A stretch of DNA of 64,000 nucleotides from Labedella phragmitis (GTDB lineage: Bacteria > Actinomycetota > Actinomycetes > Actinomycetales > Microbacteriaceae), in NCBI RefSeq assembly GCF_004078635.1, contig NZ_RZNB01000001.1, positions 434,001 through 498,000 of the forward strand. Direction: 5' to 3'. The translations under genes were made by a program, and so were the position numbers. Under the pieces are notes generated by a model. The model was given only the letters and a program-made list of their open reading frames with translations. It had not been told where the DNA came from and ran no database searches. Below, one piece after another: positions 42,495 through 50,635 of the stretch. Positions within the stretch are counted from its first letter, which is position 1. Every line of letters begins with the position of its first letter.

Positions 42495-43088
42495 ATGACT
42501 TCCCCCGAGACGTCCGTCGCCGATGCCCTCCTCGTGATCCGGCGCGAACTCGACACCCTCGTCGATCGGGTGCTCACCGAGTCGGCCGCTGGTGCCGCCC
42601 CGAACCCGCTCGAGGCCGTCGCCGACCTCATCGCATCCGCCGATCGCGTCTTCGTGGTCGGCGCGGGCCGGTCGGGTCTCGCCTTGCGGATGACGGCGAT
42701 GCGCCTCATGCACCTCGGTCTCGACGTGCACGTCGTGGGCGAGGTGACGACGCCCGCCATCACGGCGGGCGACGTGCTCCTCACGGCCAGCGGCTCCGGC
42801 ACGACGGGTGCCATCGTGCGTGCCGCGGAGACGGCAGCCGGTGCTGAGGCTCGGATCGCGGTCATCACCACGGTCTCCGATTCGCCACTCGCGGCGCTCG
42901 CGACCGCTGTCGTCGTCGTTCCGGCCGCCGAGAAGCGCGACCGCTCGGGAGCGGCGTCCGCTCAGTACGCGGGCAGCCTGTTCGAGCAGATCGTCGTCCT
43001 TCTCGGTGATGCCCTCTTCCACGCCCTCTGGAAGCGCTCGGGCGCGAGCGCCGACGATCTCTGGCCCCGTCACGCGAACCTCGAGTGA
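42495..43088 (+). CDS. hxlB: 6-phospho-3-hexuloisomerase
   Basis: This 197-residue SIS-domain isomerase converts D-arabino-3-hexulose 6-phosphate to fructose 6-phosphate, the second step of the ribulose monophosphate pathway. The SIS fold shows as ADRVFVVGAGRSGLALRMTAMRLMHLGLDVHVVGE and GDVLLTASGSGTTGAIVRAAE; the C-terminal SLFEQIVVLLGDALFHAL is characteristic of PHI. ATG at 42495 has GGATGGAGAG upstream. It lies 57 nt before hxlA, the reverse of the common hxlA-hxlB order. Confidence 0.92.
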   Translation: MTSPETSVADALLVIRRELDTLVDRVLTESAAGAAPNPLEAVADLIASADRVFVVGAGRSGLALRMTAMRLMHLGLDVHVVGEVTTPAITAGDVLLTASGSGTTGAIVRAAETAAGAEARIAVITTVSDSPLAALATAVVVVPAAEKRDRSGAASAQYAGSLFEQIVVLLGDALFHALWKRSGASADDLWPRHANLE

Positions 43089-43145
43089 CTCAGACGTCGG
43101 ATGACGCCCACCTCTTCTCCCCCTCATCACACGGATAGGAACATC

Positions 43146-43772
43146 ATGAAACTGCAGTTCGCCATGGACACCCTCACGACCGAAGCCGCCCTCGAACTCG
43201 CCGCCGCCGCGGCGCCGCACGTCGACATCCTCGAGCTCGGCACCCCGCTCATCAAGAGCGCCGGTCTCTCCGCCGTCACGGCGATCAAGGCTGCTCACCC
43301 CGACAAGATCGTGTTCGCCGACCTCAAGACGATGGACGCCGGTGAGCTCGAGGCGGACATCACCTTCGCCGCCGGCGCCGACCTCGTGACCGTCCTCGGT
43401 TCCGCGGGCGACAGCACGATCATCGGAGCCGTCACCGCCGCCAGGAAGCACGGCAAGGGCGTCGTCGTCGACCTCATCGGGGTAGCCGACAAGCCGAAGC
43501 GCGCGAAGGAGGTCGTCGCCCTCGGCGCCGAATTCGTCGAGATGCACGCGGGCCTCGACGAGCAGGCCGAGGAGGGCTTCACGTTCTCCACGCTGTTGCG
43601 CGACGGCGAGGCGTCCGGCGTGCCGTTCTCGGTCGCCGGCGGCATCAACGCGTCGACGATCGCGTCCGTCCAGCAGGCCGGCGCGCGGGTCGCCGTCGCC
43701 GGCGGCGCCATCTACGGCGCGGCCGACGTGGGGGCCGCCGCTGCGGAGCTCCGCGCCGCGATCACCGACTGA
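43146..43772 (+). CDS. hxlA: 3-hexulose-6-phosphate synthase
   Basis: This 208-residue (beta/alpha)8 aldolase of the OMP decarboxylase suprafamily condenses formaldehyde with ribulose 5-phosphate. Start MKLQFAMDTL and the active-site segment FADLKTMDAGELE (Asp59, Lys61, Asp64) fit, followed by GADLVTVLGSAGDSTI, EMHAGLDEQ and the phosphate-binding FSVAGGINAST and VAVAGGAIYG. ATG at 43146 has ATAGGAAC upstream. With hxlB it can detoxify or assimilate formaldehyde, or run backwards to supply ribulose 5-phosphate. No methanol dehydrogenase is in the window. Confidence 0.94.
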   Translation: MKLQFAMDTLTTEAALELAAAAAPHVDILELGTPLIKSAGLSAVTAIKAAHPDKIVFADLKTMDAGELEADITFAAGADLVTVLGSAGDSTIIGAVTAARKHGKGVVVDLIGVADKPKRAKEVVALGAEFVEMHAGLDEQAEEGFTFSTLLRDGEASGVPFSVAGGINASTIASVQQAGARVAVAGGAIYGAADVGAAAAELRAAITD

Positions 43773-43824
43773 CCGGGATCTTCCGCCGCCGGTAGGCCGC
43801 GTCGACCCGACGGCACCATCCTTT

Positions 43825-43862
43825 GAGCCGAGCGCCACAGAATCATCTGTGGCGCTCGGCTC
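43825..43862. terminator. Strong bidirectional terminator after hxlA
   Basis: GAGCCGAGCGCCACAG and CTGTGGCGCTCGGCTC form a perfect 16-bp stem with loop AATCAT, between the convergent hxlA and MFS genes. Confidence 0.88.
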
Positions 43863-43910
43863 GAGGCGTAACGGGACGCGTAGGGCGGGCGGCGGCGGGT
43901 CGTCTTGCGA

Positions 43911-45329
43911 TCAGCGGCGCTGGGCGCGCTGCGGGACGGAGCCCGTCGGCGTGCGCTTCGAACCGACGTTGTGACGCGTGGTCGCCCCGGGGAGGGGGAT
44001 CGGGATCGGTGATGTGAGGGCGACCTGCTCCGAGAAGTCCTCCGGAACGACCCCGGTCGGCCGGGCCCGCTGCTTGCCCGTGTACTCGAGCGCGACGCCG
44101 AAACGTACGTGCCGCGAGAACCGGACGCGCAGGTCCTTCGCGATGACGAGCCACGTGAGTGCGATCACGGACGCGATGATCCCCGCGACGCCACCCACGA
44201 CGAGGGCCCAGCGTGGTCCGAAGGCGTTTGCGACGGCTCCGACGATGGGCGCACCGACGGGCGTGCCGCCCATGAGGATCGCCATGTAGAGCGCCATCAC
44301 GCGCCCGCGCACGGCCGGCTCCGTCGTCGTCTGCACGTAGCCGTTCGCTGTCGTCAGCATCGTCACGGTCGCGAAGCCGATGAGGATGAGGGAGACGCCG
44401 AAGGTCCAGAAGGTCGGCATGAGCGACGACGTGATCGCCGCGAGGCCGAAGCCCGCCGAGGCGAGAATGACGACCCGCAGTCTTGCGCGTTCCCGACGCG
44501 CCGCGAGCAGCGCGCCGGTGAGGGAGCCGATCGCGAGGATCGAGGACAGCAGACCGTACTCGCCGGCGCCGCGACCGAATTCCACGGCCATCGTCGACGC
44601 GAAGATGGGGAAGTTCATGCCGAACGCCCCGATGAGGAAGACGACGGCGAACACGACGAGAAGATCGGGGCGGCCGCGCACGTAGCGGAAGCCCTCAGCC
44701 AGCTGTCCCTTCGACCGGTTGGCCCGTGGTCGCGGGCGCAGCTCCGACGTCCGGATGTTCACGAGCGCGATGATCATCGCGACGAACGTCACGGCGTTGA
44801 GCACGAACACCCAACCGGCGCCGATGAGAACGATGAGCAGGCCAGACACGGCCGGGCCGATCATGCGTGCGGCATTGAAGGACGCGGCGTTGAGTGCGAC
44901 CGCGTTCGACATGTTGTGCTCGTCCACGAGGTCGGAGACGAACGTCTGACGGGCGGGCCCGTCCACGGCGTTGACGAGACCGAGGGCGAGCGCGAAGAGG
45001 TAGAGATGCCAGAGCTCGGCGTGACCGAGGATGAGGAGGAGGCCGAGGCCGAGTCCCAGTAGCAGCAGGAGCGACTGCGTGACCAGGATGATCTTGCGGC
45101 GATCGAAGCGGTCGGCGATGAGTCCGGTGATGGGCACGAGAAGGAGCTGCGGACCGAACTGCAGTGCCATCGTCGTGCCGACGGCCACGGCGTCGTTGTC
45201 CGTCAGGTCGGTGAGGACGACCCAGTTCTGGGTGGTCGCCTGCATCCAGCTGCCGATGTTCGACACGAGTGCGCCGATGAACCAGAGCCGGTAGTTGCGG
45301 ACGGAGAGCGAGCGGAACATGGCGCTCAT
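43911..45329 (-). CDS. MFS exporter (EntS/MFS_3-like)
   Basis: This 472-residue, 12-helix transporter has the loop GLIADRFDRRKIILVTQ after helix 2. The stretch NAVDGPARQTFVSDLVDEHNMSNAVALNAASFNAARMIGP is typical of the EntS-like MFS_3 family, whose members export siderophores and drugs. A basic, low-complexity cytoplasmic tail of about 60 residues follows the last helix. It is coupled to the upstream MarR regulator (ATGA overlap at 45326), so export of an inducing toxic compound is the likely role. Siderophore export is an alternative, but there is no iron box. Confidence 0.9.
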   Translation of the reverse strand: MSAMFRSLSVRNYRLWFIGALVSNIGSWMQATTQNWVVLTDLTDNDAVAVGTTMALQFGPQLLLVPITGLIADRFDRRKIILVTQSLLLLLGLGLGLLLILGHAELWHLYLFALALGLVNAVDGPARQTFVSDLVDEHNMSNAVALNAASFNAARMIGPAVSGLLIVLIGAGWVFVLNAVTFVAMIIALVNIRTSELRPRPRANRSKGQLAEGFRYVRGRPDLLVVFAVVFLIGAFGMNFPIFASTMAVEFGRGAGEYGLLSSILAIGSLTGALLAARRERARLRVVILASAGFGLAAITSSLMPTFWTFGVSLILIGFATVTMLTTANGYVQTTTEPAVRGRVMALYMAILMGGTPVGAPIVGAVANAFGPRWALVVGGVAGIIASVIALTWLVIAKDLRVRFSRHVRFGVALEYTGKQRARPTGVVPEDFSEQVALTSPIPIPLPGATTRHNVGSKRTPTGSVPQRAQRR

Positions 45330-45751
45330 CGTTCCGCCATCCTCTGCATGATGGCGGCGGCATCAGCGATGATCGCGCGGTCTTCGGGGCTGAGCGCCTT
45401 GAGGGCGTGCGTCAGCCAGGCGTCGCGTTTCTTGACGGTGGCTTTCACGGTGTCCGTTCCGCTCGGGGTGAGCGTGATGGTGACGCGTCGCTTGTCCGCG
45501 GTGTCGGTCACACGTGTGAGGTAACCGAGTTCTTCGAGGAAACCGACGGTGCGGTTCATGGAGGGGGCGGAGACGCGTTCGCGTTCCGCGAGGGAGCTGA
45601 GGGTGTGGGGACCGTGCGTGAAGAGGGCGGCGAGGACCGAGAACTGGCCGTCGCTGAGATCGTCGTCGGACTTCTCCGCGCGCAGTCGGCGAGCCAGCCG
45701 GAACGTGCCCATCCGCAGGTCCGAACTCTGTTCGGCGATGGTTCGAGGCAT
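45326..45751 (-). CDS. MarR-family transcriptional regulator
   Basis: This 141-residue winged-helix dimeric repressor has LRAEKSDDDLSDGQFSVLAALFTHGP, then the recognition helix in LSSLAERERVSAPSMNRTVGFLEELGYL and the wing TDTADKRRVTITLTPSG with the conserved D-x-R-R. It overlaps the MFS exporter gene by 4 nt. An inverted repeat in its promoter (45752-45785) is probably its own operator. Ligand binding should lift repression of the exporter. Confidence 0.93.
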   Translation of the reverse strand: MPRTIAEQSSDLRMGTFRLARRLRAEKSDDDLSDGQFSVLAALFTHGPHTLSSLAERERVSAPSMNRTVGFLEELGYLTRVTDTADKRRVTITLTPSGTDTVKATVKKRDAWLTHALKALSPEDRAIIADAAAIMQRMAER

Positions 45752-45785
45752 ATTACTTAGCGTAACTCATTACCCTCGCTAACTA
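45752..45785. promoter_or_regulatory. Candidate MarR operator
   Basis: An AT-rich stretch directly before the MarR ATG contains the nested inverted repeats TTAC-TTAGC-GTAA (45753-45765) and TTAGCG...CGCTAA (45757-45762 and 45777-45782). Confidence 0.5.
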
Positions 45786-45790
45786 TTCCC

Positions 45791-45876
45791 GCCTCCCCCT
45801 CTCCCCCCTGAATATCCCCTTTGTGCTCGAATTTTCGTGCTCATGCGGGATTTTCAGGGGGGAGAGAGGGGGAGGC
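45791..45876. repeat. Long palindrome, 59-bp element copy 2
   Basis: The core 45804-45862 aligns without gaps to 27441-27499, with about three quarters of positions identical. Flanking GCCTCCCCCTCTC and its near complement extend the stem. Here it sits in a divergent gap, so it is not simply a terminator. Confidence 0.75.
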
Positions 45877-45881
45877 GTGGG

Positions 45882-45887
45882 TAGGGT
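45882..45887 (+). promoter_or_regulatory. Leaderless -10 of the alpha/beta hydrolase
   Basis: TAGGGT followed by GTGGGG and the GTG at 45894. This spacing favours 45894 over the in-frame GTG at 45888. Confidence 0.5.
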
Positions 45888-45893
45888 GTGGGG

Positions 45894-46736
45894 GTGAGTG
45901 AGGCCCCCGAGACGCGGACCCTCGTCGACGGCGACGGGGTCACCATCTGGTACTACGTGTGGGCGGTGGAGGATCCCCGCGGGATCGTGCACATCGTGCA
46001 CGGCGCGGGGGAGCATGCCGGTCGGTATGCGGCGCTCGCCGCCGATCTCAACGGCGCTGGCTTCACCGTGATCGCGGACGACCACCGCGGACACGGCGCG
46101 ACGGGGGAGAACCACCTCGGGCTCGGACGTCTCGGCGACGGCACGACGCGCGGTGCGATCCGCTCGGTCCTGCACGTCGGTCGAGCGATCGCGGACGCAT
46201 ACCCCGACGTGCCGATCGTGCTCCTCGGCCACAGTTGGGGCTCGCTCATGGCGCAGAAGATCGTCACACGCGAGCACCCGTACTCCGCGCTCGTGCTGTC
46301 GGGGACATCCCTCGCGGTGCCCGGCGTCATCAATGCCGGCGACCTCAACAAGCAGTGGCGGACGCCCGGGAGCACGGGGCTCGAGTGGTTGTCGCGTGAT
46401 TCGGCGGTCGGCGCGGCTTTCGCGGAGGATCCGCGGGCGTTCGACATCGCGCAGCAGCCCGTGTGGACGGCGATCCAGGCGTTCGCGTTCCTGGGGCGGC
46501 CGCCGCGGCGGATGCCGCGCGACCTGCCCGTCCTCATCCAGGGCGGCTCGGACGATCCCCTCGGTGGGGCACGCGGCATGCGGCTGCTGCGCCATGCGTA
46601 CGTGAAGCGGTCACGGCTCTCCGATGTGACCCTCCGCGTCTACGAGGGCGCGCGCCACGAGATCTACAAGGAGACGAACCGCGAGGAGATCGTCGCCGAC
46701 CTCGTCGCCTGGCTCGACGCCCACGTGCCGCGTTGA
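45894..46736 (+). CDS. Alpha/beta hydrolase (monoacylglycerol lipase-like)
   Basis: This 280-residue serine hydrolase has the oxyanion region IVHIVHGAGEHAGRY, the elbow GHSWGS with Ser114, the acid residue in QGGSDDPLGG and the catalytic His in YEGARHEIYKE. The pattern HGAGEH..RY and DHRGHG is that of monoacylglycerol lipases and lysophospholipases. It has no signal peptide, so it is intracellular. It stands alone, divergent from MarR and convergent with TetR. Confidence 0.9.
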   Translation: MSEAPETRTLVDGDGVTIWYYVWAVEDPRGIVHIVHGAGEHAGRYAALAADLNGAGFTVIADDHRGHGATGENHLGLGRLGDGTTRGAIRSVLHVGRAIADAYPDVPIVLLGHSWGSLMAQKIVTREHPYSALVLSGTSLAVPGVINAGDLNKQWRTPGSTGLEWLSRDSAVGAAFAEDPRAFDIAQQPVWTAIQAFAFLGRPPRRMPRDLPVLIQGGSDDPLGGARGMRLLRHAYVKRSRLSDVTLRVYEGARHEIYKETNREEIVADLVAWLDAHVPR

Positions 46737-46817
46737 GCGCCGGCACCGACGGCCGACGGTCCCTGAGGAGCGGCACCAGGGGGTGACGTTTCGGTCGCCG
46801 CCAGCCGCTGGTTGCGA

Positions 46818-47408
46818 TCAGGCGCGGATGCGGGCGAGGAACGCGTCGACGAGCGAACGCTGCACATCCGGCCTCATGTTCTCGGGGTAGAGCACGGCCT
46901 GGACCGAGATGCCGTCGATCAGGACGAGCAGTTCGTTCACGGTGAGGGTGATGTCGAGGTCGGCGCGGAGCGCTCCGGCGTCGCGGGCGGCGGTGAGGCC
47001 GTCGGTCCACCAGCCGCGTGCGACGACCATCGAGTCCGCCCGCACCTCGGCGAGCGCCGGGTTCGTGATCGCCCGCCCCATGTAGCTGAGGTCGATGAGC
47101 GCTTCGGTCCGGCGCTCATCGTCGAGTGGCATCGCCTCGTGCAGCATCTCGCTCAGCAGTTCGAACGTGTCGAGCCCCGCCGCCCGCTCCGCGACGCGGT
47201 CGTAGACGCGCTGATAGGCGAGCTTGTGCGCCTGGATGAGCACGTCGTCCTTATTCGTGAAGTAGTGCGCGAGTGCCCCGTTCGAGACGCCGGCGGCCTT
47301 CGCGATCTCGCGCACGGTCGCCGCCTCGAGTCCCTGCTGGCTGATGACCCGCCACGTCGCTTCGAGCACGGTCGCCCGGCGCTCGTCATGGTCCACGATC
47401 TTCGGCAT
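46818..47408 (-). CDS. TetR-family transcriptional regulator
   Basis: This 196-residue repressor has the N-terminal helix-turn-helix in TVREIAKAAGVSNGALAHYFTNKDDVL (about residues 31-57) and a BetI-like ligand domain (DDERRTEALIDLSYMGRAI, RGWWTDGL). Its promoter region, shared with the divergent class III aminotransferase, holds two TTTCGGACG sites (47465, 47514). A third, more symmetrical site lies before the aldo/keto reductase at 55981. It is therefore predicted to control the whole 47.6-56.8 kb locus and itself. Confidence 0.92.
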   Translation of the reverse strand: MPKIVDHDERRATVLEATWRVISQQGLEAATVREIAKAAGVSNGALAHYFTNKDDVLIQAHKLAYQRVYDRVAERAAGLDTFELLSEMLHEAMPLDDERRTEALIDLSYMGRAITNPALAEVRADSMVVARGWWTDGLTAARDAGALRADLDITLTVNELLVLIDGISVQAVLYPENMRPDVQRSLVDAFLARIRA

Positions 47409-47464
47409 GCGGCGTGCCTCCCCTCCTGTGCCAGCGTTCGACGCGACTCCATCGTCGCAAGTGT

Positions 47465-47484
47465 TTTCGGACGCTTGCCCTATT
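47465..47484. promoter_or_regulatory. Predicted TetR site 1
   Basis: TTTCGGACGCTTGCCCTATT; shares the exact half-site TTTCGGACG with sites 2 and 3 but has a weak second half. It lies 57 bp upstream of the TetR start. Confidence 0.5.
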
Positions 47485-47513
47485 TAACCTACCCGTAACG
47501 GGATCGAAATCTA

Positions 47514-47533
47514 TTTCGGACGCCTGTACCAAA
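47514..47533. promoter_or_regulatory. Predicted TetR site 2
   Basis: TTTCGGACGCCTGTACCAAA; the second half matches the inverted first half at six of nine positions. It lies 67 bp upstream of the aminotransferase ATG. Confidence 0.6.
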
Positions 47534-47599
47534 AACTGGATGCACCGGACGACGCGGAGTGCCGCGCCCCCTGACCGGCTCCCAGCGAGAAGGACCCTC

Positions 47600-48850
47600 A
47601 TGACGATCGAGACCATGACGCCGTTGCTCAAGCCCGTCGATGCCGCCCTGCGTGAACGCGCCGCCCGTGTGATCCCCGGCGGCATGTACGGCCACCTCAA
47701 CGTGACGCTGCTGCCCGCGTCCTACCCGCAGTACTACCGTTCGGGCGACGGCGCCCGCCTCACCGACGTCGACGGCAACGAGTACATCGACTTCATGTGC
47801 GGCTTCGGCCCGATGATCTCCGGCTACAAGAACCCCGTCGTCGAGGCGGCCGCCGCCGCGCAGCTCGCGGAGGGCGATGCCCTCGGAGGCCCCACCCCCC
47901 GCATGGTCGAGCTCGCGGAACTGCTCGTCGACACGGTCGGCCCGGCCGACTGGGCGATGTTCGGCAAGAACGGCACCGACGCGACGAGCCTCGCGGTCAC
48001 GATCGCCCGTGCCGCGACGGGGAAGCGCAAGATCCTCAAGGGCACGACGGCGTACCACGGCGCCAACGCCTGGTTCAATCCGAACCCGCTCGGCTCGACC
48101 CCCGAGGACCGCGCCAACATCATCTACTTCGAGTTCAACGACATCACGTCGCTCGAGGCGGCGGCGGCCGAGGCCGGAGACGACCTCGCGGGGATCATCG
48201 TCTCGCCGTTCAAGCACGACGGGCCCGCCGACGACCAGCGCCTCGCCGACGTCGAGTTCGCCCGGGCCGTCCGTGCGATCGCGGACCGCAACAGCGCCGT
48301 CCTCATCATGGACGAGGTGCGAACGGGCTTCCGCCTCGTCACGGGCAGCGCGTGGGAGCCCCTCGGCGTCGCCCCCGACCTGATCGCGTACAGCAAGGCC
48401 ATCGCGAACGGCTACGCGCTGTCCGCCGTCGTGGGCATCGACTCCCTCGCGCAGGCCGCCTCCGACATCTACGCGACGGGGTCGTTCTGGTACTCGGGTG
48501 TGGCGATGGCCGCGGCGATCGCGAACATCGGCCTGCTCCGCGAGACCGACACGCCCGCCTACATGGACCACGTCGGCACGCTGTTCCGCACGGGCCTGCA
48601 GGCGCAGGCGGAGGAGAACGGCTTCGAGATCGTGCAGAGCGGACCCGCCGTGATGCCGTACCTGCGGTTCGTCGGCGACACCGACTACGCGACGGCGCTC
48701 GCGTTCTCCGGCGCCGCGGCCGCCCGCGGGGTGCTGCTGCACCCCGTCCACAACTGGTTCCTCTCCACGGCCCACACGGAAGCGGACATCGCCGAGGCGC
48801 TCGAGCGCACAGCCGACGCCTTCGCGGAGACGCGCTCCGTCATCGGCTGA
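47600..48850 (+). CDS. Class III PLP-dependent aminotransferase (GSAM-like)
   Basis: This 416-residue enzyme is similar in build to glutamate-1-semialdehyde aminomutase and omega-amino acid transaminases. Motifs are GNEYIDFMCGFGP, MFGKNGTDATSLAV, AYHGANAW, VLIMDEVRTGF (Asp238) and IAYSKAIANGY with the PLP Lys266. ATG at 47600 has GAGAAGGA upstream. It is the first gene of a plus-strand run with a dipeptide-type binding protein and two permeases, so it probably transaminates the imported amine or amino acid. It is not hemL by context. Confidence 0.9.
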   Translation: MTIETMTPLLKPVDAALRERAARVIPGGMYGHLNVTLLPASYPQYYRSGDGARLTDVDGNEYIDFMCGFGPMISGYKNPVVEAAAAAQLAEGDALGGPTPRMVELAELLVDTVGPADWAMFGKNGTDATSLAVTIARAATGKRKILKGTTAYHGANAWFNPNPLGSTPEDRANIIYFEFNDITSLEAAAAEAGDDLAGIIVSPFKHDGPADDQRLADVEFARAVRAIADRNSAVLIMDEVRTGFRLVTGSAWEPLGVAPDLIAYSKAIANGYALSAVVGIDSLAQAASDIYATGSFWYSGVAMAAAIANIGLLRETDTPAYMDHVGTLFRTGLQAQAEENGFEIVQSGPAVMPYLRFVGDTDYATALAFSGAAAARGVLLHPVHNWFLSTAHTEADIAEALERTADAFAETRSVIG

Positions 48851-48948
48851 CGACGACCGTCCCACTCGGCCACCTCGCTCCATCACCCCGCTCCACCCGA
48901 CCAGCTCCATCCCGACCGGCACCTGATCGACCTGACGAGGAGTAACCC

Positions 48949-50565
48949 GTGAACCCTGCACCACAGCGAACCCGACGCCGGTGGAGGGCCGTCGCGACCG
49001 CGACGGTCGCCGTCGCGCTCGCCCTGACCGGTTGTGCCGGTGGAGTCCCCGCGGCCACGTCGGGCGATCGTCCGCTCGTGATCGCGCGGGCCATGGACCT
49101 GACGACACTCGACCCGCAGCGCGGCTACTGCGACACCTGCCAGATCCTCTACACCGCCCTGTACGAACGGCTCGTGACGATCGACCCGGCCGACACGTCC
49201 ACGGTCCTGCCCGGCCTCGCGGAGTCGTGGGAGGCCAACGCCGACAACACCGAATTCACGTTCCACCTCGACACCGACGCGGTCTTCTCCGACGGGTCGC
49301 CCGTCGAGGCCGCCGACGTGAAGTGGAGCTTCGAGCGGCTCGTCAACCTGCAGGGCTCCGCCTCGTTCCTGCTCGCGGGACTCACGGGCATCGAGACGCC
49401 GGACGCCGAGACGGTCGTCGTCTCGTTCGAGAACCCGAATTCCGCGTTCCTCGCGATCGTGGCCGCGCCGTACCTCGGCATCGTCAACAGCGAGGTCGCC
49501 GAGGAGAACGGAGCGAGCGCCGCGGCCGACGCCGCGACGACCGACGACGCCGAGGGCTGGTTCCTCGCGAACTCCGCCGGCAGCGGCCCGTACACGCTCA
49601 CCGACTACACGTCGGGAGAGTCCGTCGAGCTCGCCGCGAACGAGGAGTACTGGGGCGACGAGCCGGAGTTCACCTCCGTCGAGATGAAGGAGGTCACCGA
49701 CTCGAGCTCGCAGCTCCAGCAGTTGCAGCAGGGCGACGTCGACATCGCGATGCAGATCTCGCCGGACGCGCTCGCGCAGCTGGAGGGGAACGAGGCCATC
49801 GCGACCGAGATCGTCGACTCCTTCAACTACACCTACATCGCACTGCTGCCGGCGGCGCCCGGCGGAGAACCACTCCAGGACGTGCGCGTCCGCGAGGCGA
49901 TCCGCATGGCCGTCGACTACGACGGCCTCGTGGACACACTCGTCGCCGGCTACGGCAAGCTCCAGGGTTCGCCCATCCCGAACGGCTTCGAGGGGAGCGA
50001 GGAGGTCGCCCTGCCGAGCTACGACCTCGACGGGGCGAAGGCGCTGCTCGAGGAGGCCGGGTACGCCGACGGCTTCACGCTCAGCGCGACCTACCCGAAG
50101 CTCGTCGCCTACGGCGTCGACCTCGACCTGCAGATGCAGGCGATCCAGCAGGACCTCGCGGAGATCGGCGTCACGCTCGAGCTCAACCCCACCGACTTCA
50201 GTCAGTGGGCCTCCACGATGGGCGGCGAGGGCACCCCGGTGACGGCCGTGTACTTCGCGCCAGACCACACCGACTCGAGCCAGTACATCCAGTACTTCGG
50301 CAACATCGATCAGGGCGGCCTCGTGAACCCGTGGACCGGCTCGGTGTCGCAGGAGCAGACGGACCTGCTCGCCCAGGCGCTCAGCCAGTCGGGCGATGAG
50401 CGCGTCGCGACCTACCAGGCGCTCGCCGAGTCGATGGCGGCCGACGCCTTCGTCCTCCCCATGGTCAACCCGCAACTGATCCTCGCCTACGCGAGCGACA
50501 TCAGCGGGGTCGCATACAGCCCGTGCTGCAACCTCGAGATCGGGCAGCTCGGCCTCAGCGGCTGA
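48949..50565 (+). CDS. ABC transporter substrate-binding lipoprotein, family 5 (DppA/OppA-like)
   Basis: This 538-residue lipoprotein has a signal ending LALTGC (lipobox). The family-5 pattern is LVIARAMDLTTLDPQRGYCDTCQILY, DGSPVEAADVKWSFERL, GSGPYTLTDYTSGESVELAANEEYWG and VREAIRMAVDYDGLV. A CDTC pair near residue 64 and a CC pair near the C-terminus (YSPCCNLEIG) may form disulfides. GTG at 48949 has GAGGAG 7 nt upstream. It binds peptides, amines or similar solutes for the permeases that follow. Confidence 0.93.
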   Translation: MNPAPQRTRRRWRAVATATVAVALALTGCAGGVPAATSGDRPLVIARAMDLTTLDPQRGYCDTCQILYTALYERLVTIDPADTSTVLPGLAESWEANADNTEFTFHLDTDAVFSDGSPVEAADVKWSFERLVNLQGSASFLLAGLTGIETPDAETVVVSFENPNSAFLAIVAAPYLGIVNSEVAEENGASAAADAATTDDAEGWFLANSAGSGPYTLTDYTSGESVELAANEEYWGDEPEFTSVEMKEVTDSSSQLQQLQQGDVDIAMQISPDALAQLEGNEAIATEIVDSFNYTYIALLPAAPGGEPLQDVRVREAIRMAVDYDGLVDTLVAGYGKLQGSPIPNGFEGSEEVALPSYDLDGAKALLEEAGYADGFTLSATYPKLVAYGVDLDLQMQAIQQDLAEIGVTLELNPTDFSQWASTMGGEGTPVTAVYFAPDHTDSSQYIQYFGNIDQGGLVNPWTGSVSQEQTDLLAQALSQSGDERVATYQALAESMAADAFVLPMVNPQLILAYASDISGVAYSPCCNLEIGQLGLSG

Positions 50566-50571
50566 TCGACG

Positions 50572-50608
50572 GGCGGGCGGAGCGCACCCCCTCAGTGCTC
50601 CGTCCGCC
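50572..50608 (+). terminator. Intercistronic hairpin after the peptide-binding protein gene
   Basis: GGCGGGCGGAGC and GCTCCGTCCGCC pair at 11 of 12 positions over a 13-nt loop, 7 nt after the stop and 28 nt before the permease gene. Confidence 0.6.
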
Positions 50609-50635
50609 TCTTCCCCCGTCCCCACTGGAGACCAC

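Noticed and set aside
47600-48850. Assignment of the class III aminotransferase as hemL
   Set aside because: It sits with a peptide-type importer and a TetR regulator rather than haem genes, and GSAM-like folds include many omega-transaminases.
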